Positions 62,910 to 64,000 of a DNA stretch of 64,000 nt are shown one piece after another. How positions within the stretch are numbered: the first letter of the stretch is position 1; every line of letters begins with the position of its first letter. This stretch comes from Marmoricola sp. Leaf446. GTDB lineage: Bacteria; Actinomycetota; Actinomycetes; Propionibacteriales; Nocardioidaceae. The translations under genes and the position numbers were made by a program. The notes beneath the pieces were generated by a model. The model had not been told where the DNA came from. It did no database searches and worked only from the letters and a program-made list of their open reading frames with translations. The stretch is taken from positions 576,625-640,624 of the forward strand of contig NZ_LMRF01000001.1 of assembly GCF_001424755.1 (NCBI RefSeq), in the 5' to 3' direction.

Positions 62910-63125
62910 ATGACCATCGCCCTGAACCGTCCGCACCGCCACGACCTGGCTGTCCCGACGTCCTCCGGCACCACCCCCGAGCAGCGTCGCCGCGAGGGCG
63001 CCACCCGCGACCTCGCCGTGCGCCACCTGCAGGGCGTCAGCACCCTGCTGTCCCACCGCACCGACCTGCGCGGCGTGCACGCCTTCGCCGACGTGGTCGA
63101 GGAGTCCGTGCGCTGGTCGGCCTGA
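62910..63125 (+). CDS. Small hypothetical protein
   Basis: 71 residues from ATG 62910; no clear Shine-Dalgarno, though CACGCT 6 nt upstream could be a leaderless -10. The sequence is basic in its first half (RPHRHD, EQRRREGATRD) and ends in a helix LRGVHAFADVVEESVRWSA. No domain is recognised. Codon usage is like its neighbours (GC-rich third positions), which supports it being real. Confidence 0.6.
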   Translation: MTIALNRPHRHDLAVPTSSGTTPEQRRREGATRDLAVRHLQGVSTLLSHRTDLRGVHAFADVVEESVRWSA

Positions 63126-63150
63126 CCCTGGGCTGCGGCAGGATGGGCCC

Positions 63151-63930
63151 ATGGCCCTGCACACCACCACGGTCGGTGGCGACCACAGTGGCTCCCTGCT
63201 CGTCTTCTGCCACGGCCTGTTCGGCCAGGGCCGCAACTGGACCGGGGTCGCCAAGGCCCTGGCCGACGAGCACCGGTCGATGCTGGTCGACCTGCCCCAC
63301 CACGGCCGGTCGTCGTGGCCCGAGCGGGTCGACTACCTCGACCTCGCCGACCAGGTCGCCGCGGTGCTGCCCGCCGACGAGCCGGTCACGCTGGTCGGCC
63401 ACTCCATGGGCGGCAAGGTCGCCATGGTGCTCGCGGTGCGGCACCCCGAGCTGGTCGCGCGGCTGGTGGTCGTGGACGTCGCGCCGGTCGACTACGGCGG
63501 GAGCACCGAGTTCGCGGCGTACGTCGAGGCGATGCGGGGGCTCGACCTCGCCTCGATCCACCGCCGCAGCGACGCCGAGGAGGCGTTGACGGCAGCCGTG
63601 CCGTCGCGCACCGTGCGCGACTTCCTGCTGCAGAACCTGCGTCGCGACGGTGACTCCTGGCGTTGGCAGGTGGACCTCGAGGGGCTCGGCTCCAGCCTCG
63701 CCACCATCAGCGGCTGGCCCGCCGACCGGGTGGCCGGGCTGACCTACGACGGTCCGGTGCTGTGGATCGGCGGCTCGGAGTCACGCTACGTCCAGGCCTC
63801 GCACGTCGAGGCGATGCAGTCGCTGTTCCCGCGCCACCGCAGGCTGACCGTCAAGGGTGCCGGCCACTGGGTGCACTCGGAGAAGCCCGACGTCTTCGTC
63901 GAGGTGCTGCGGCGGTTCACCGCCCCCTGA
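63151..63930 (+). CDS. Alpha/beta hydrolase (YbfF-like esterase)
   Basis: 259 residues from ATG 63151, with CAGGAT 6 nt upstream. Canonical hydrolase motifs: oxyanion HGLFGQGRNW, nucleophile Ser in VGHSMGGKVAM, and a C-terminal catalytic His in KGAGHWVHSEKPD. The H-G-L-F-G-x-G-x-N-W start is typical of YbfF-type esterases on short acyl or acyl-CoA substrates. A perfect terminator follows. Confidence 0.9.
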   Translation: MALHTTTVGGDHSGSLLVFCHGLFGQGRNWTGVAKALADEHRSMLVDLPHHGRSSWPERVDYLDLADQVAAVLPADEPVTLVGHSMGGKVAMVLAVRHPELVARLVVVDVAPVDYGGSTEFAAYVEAMRGLDLASIHRRSDAEEALTAAVPSRTVRDFLLQNLRRDGDSWRWQVDLEGLGSSLATISGWPADRVAGLTYDGPVLWIGGSESRYVQASHVEAMQSLFPRHRRLTVKGAGHWVHSEKPDVFVEVLRRFTAP

Positions 63931-63943
63931 GCCTCCCGGACGC

Positions 63944-63983
63944 GACGAGGGCCCGCGCACCTCACGGTGCGCGGGCCCTCGTC
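63944..63983 (+). terminator. Strong terminator hairpin
   Basis: Perfect 18-bp inverted repeat 63944-63961/63966-63983 with a TCAC loop, 13 nt past the hydrolase stop; no U-tract follows. Confidence 0.85.
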
Positions 63984-64000
63984 GGTGGGGTGCGTCAGTC

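Overview
The window is 64 kb of very GC-rich, gene-dense DNA (well over 65% GC by eye, GTG/TTG starts common, 4-bp ATGA/GTGA overlaps frequent). Gene content points to a free-living actinobacterium, most likely Nocardioides-like (Nocardioidaceae, order Propionibacteriales): SigR/RsrA, WhiB1, the tiny ribosomal protein bL37, nickel SOD, the all-in-one 2-oxoglutarate dehydrogenase Kgd, NucS and ethylmalonyl-CoA mutase. Long runs keep the gene order known from Mycobacterium tuberculosis (sigH-rsrA-pdtaS-whiB1 region; argS-lysA-hom-thrC-thrB-rho-rpmE-prfA-prmC-sua5-wecA-atp-murA-nucS region). It looks like core chromosome. I see no prophage, IS element, CRISPR array or integron.

1-10.7 kb, stress and signalling: a sigma factor fused to a zinc-finger anti-sigma-like tail (running off the left edge), an SRAP DNA-repair protein, a hydrolase, the thiol-stress pair sigR-rsrA with a perfect SigR-type promoter, bL37, a DUF6882-like/thioesterase pair, a GNAT/acetolactate-synthase-like pair, pdtaS, whiB1, a membrane protein and rsbW-sigF. 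10.8-20.5 kb, redox and lipid: sodN/sodX, malic enzyme, two oxidoreductases, an MFS exporter, and a TetR regulator divergent from a ferredoxin-reductase/fatty-acid-desaturase operon. 20.5-25.7 kb (minus strand): kgd, a 59-residue DUF6104 gene coupled to it, an AraC-type regulator and an acetoacetate-decarboxylase-fold protein.

25.8-33.4 kb: a secreted CAP protein, tRNA-Arg(CCG), argS, lysA and the threonine genes hom-thrC-thrB. 33.5-42.8 kb: rho with a long disordered insert, a three-gene receiver/HEAT/glycosyltransferase cassette lying between rho and rpmE, then rpmE, prfA, prmC, sua5 and wecA. 42.9-50.9 kb: the whole F1Fo ATP synthase operon behind a CRP/GlxR-like site and closed by a strong terminator. 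50.9-64 kb: a DUF2550 protein, cobalamin adenosyltransferase, MurA with the fosfomycin-insensitive Asp, a STAS protein, ethylmalonyl-CoA mutase, a PAS histidine kinase, NucS, a D-amino-acid oxidase, a double-headed 3-hydroxyacyl-CoA dehydrogenase, a WYL regulator, two unknowns and an alpha/beta hydrolase.

A recurrent theme is a -10-like hexamer (TAnnnT) 6-9 nt before the start codon, the signature of leaderless transcription; it is present at over a dozen genes and in three very compact divergent gene pairs. The most interesting items are the sigR promoter with a possible longer SigR isoform, the receiver-HEAT-GT2 cassette, the Rho insert, and the CRP-like site before the ATP synthase operon.
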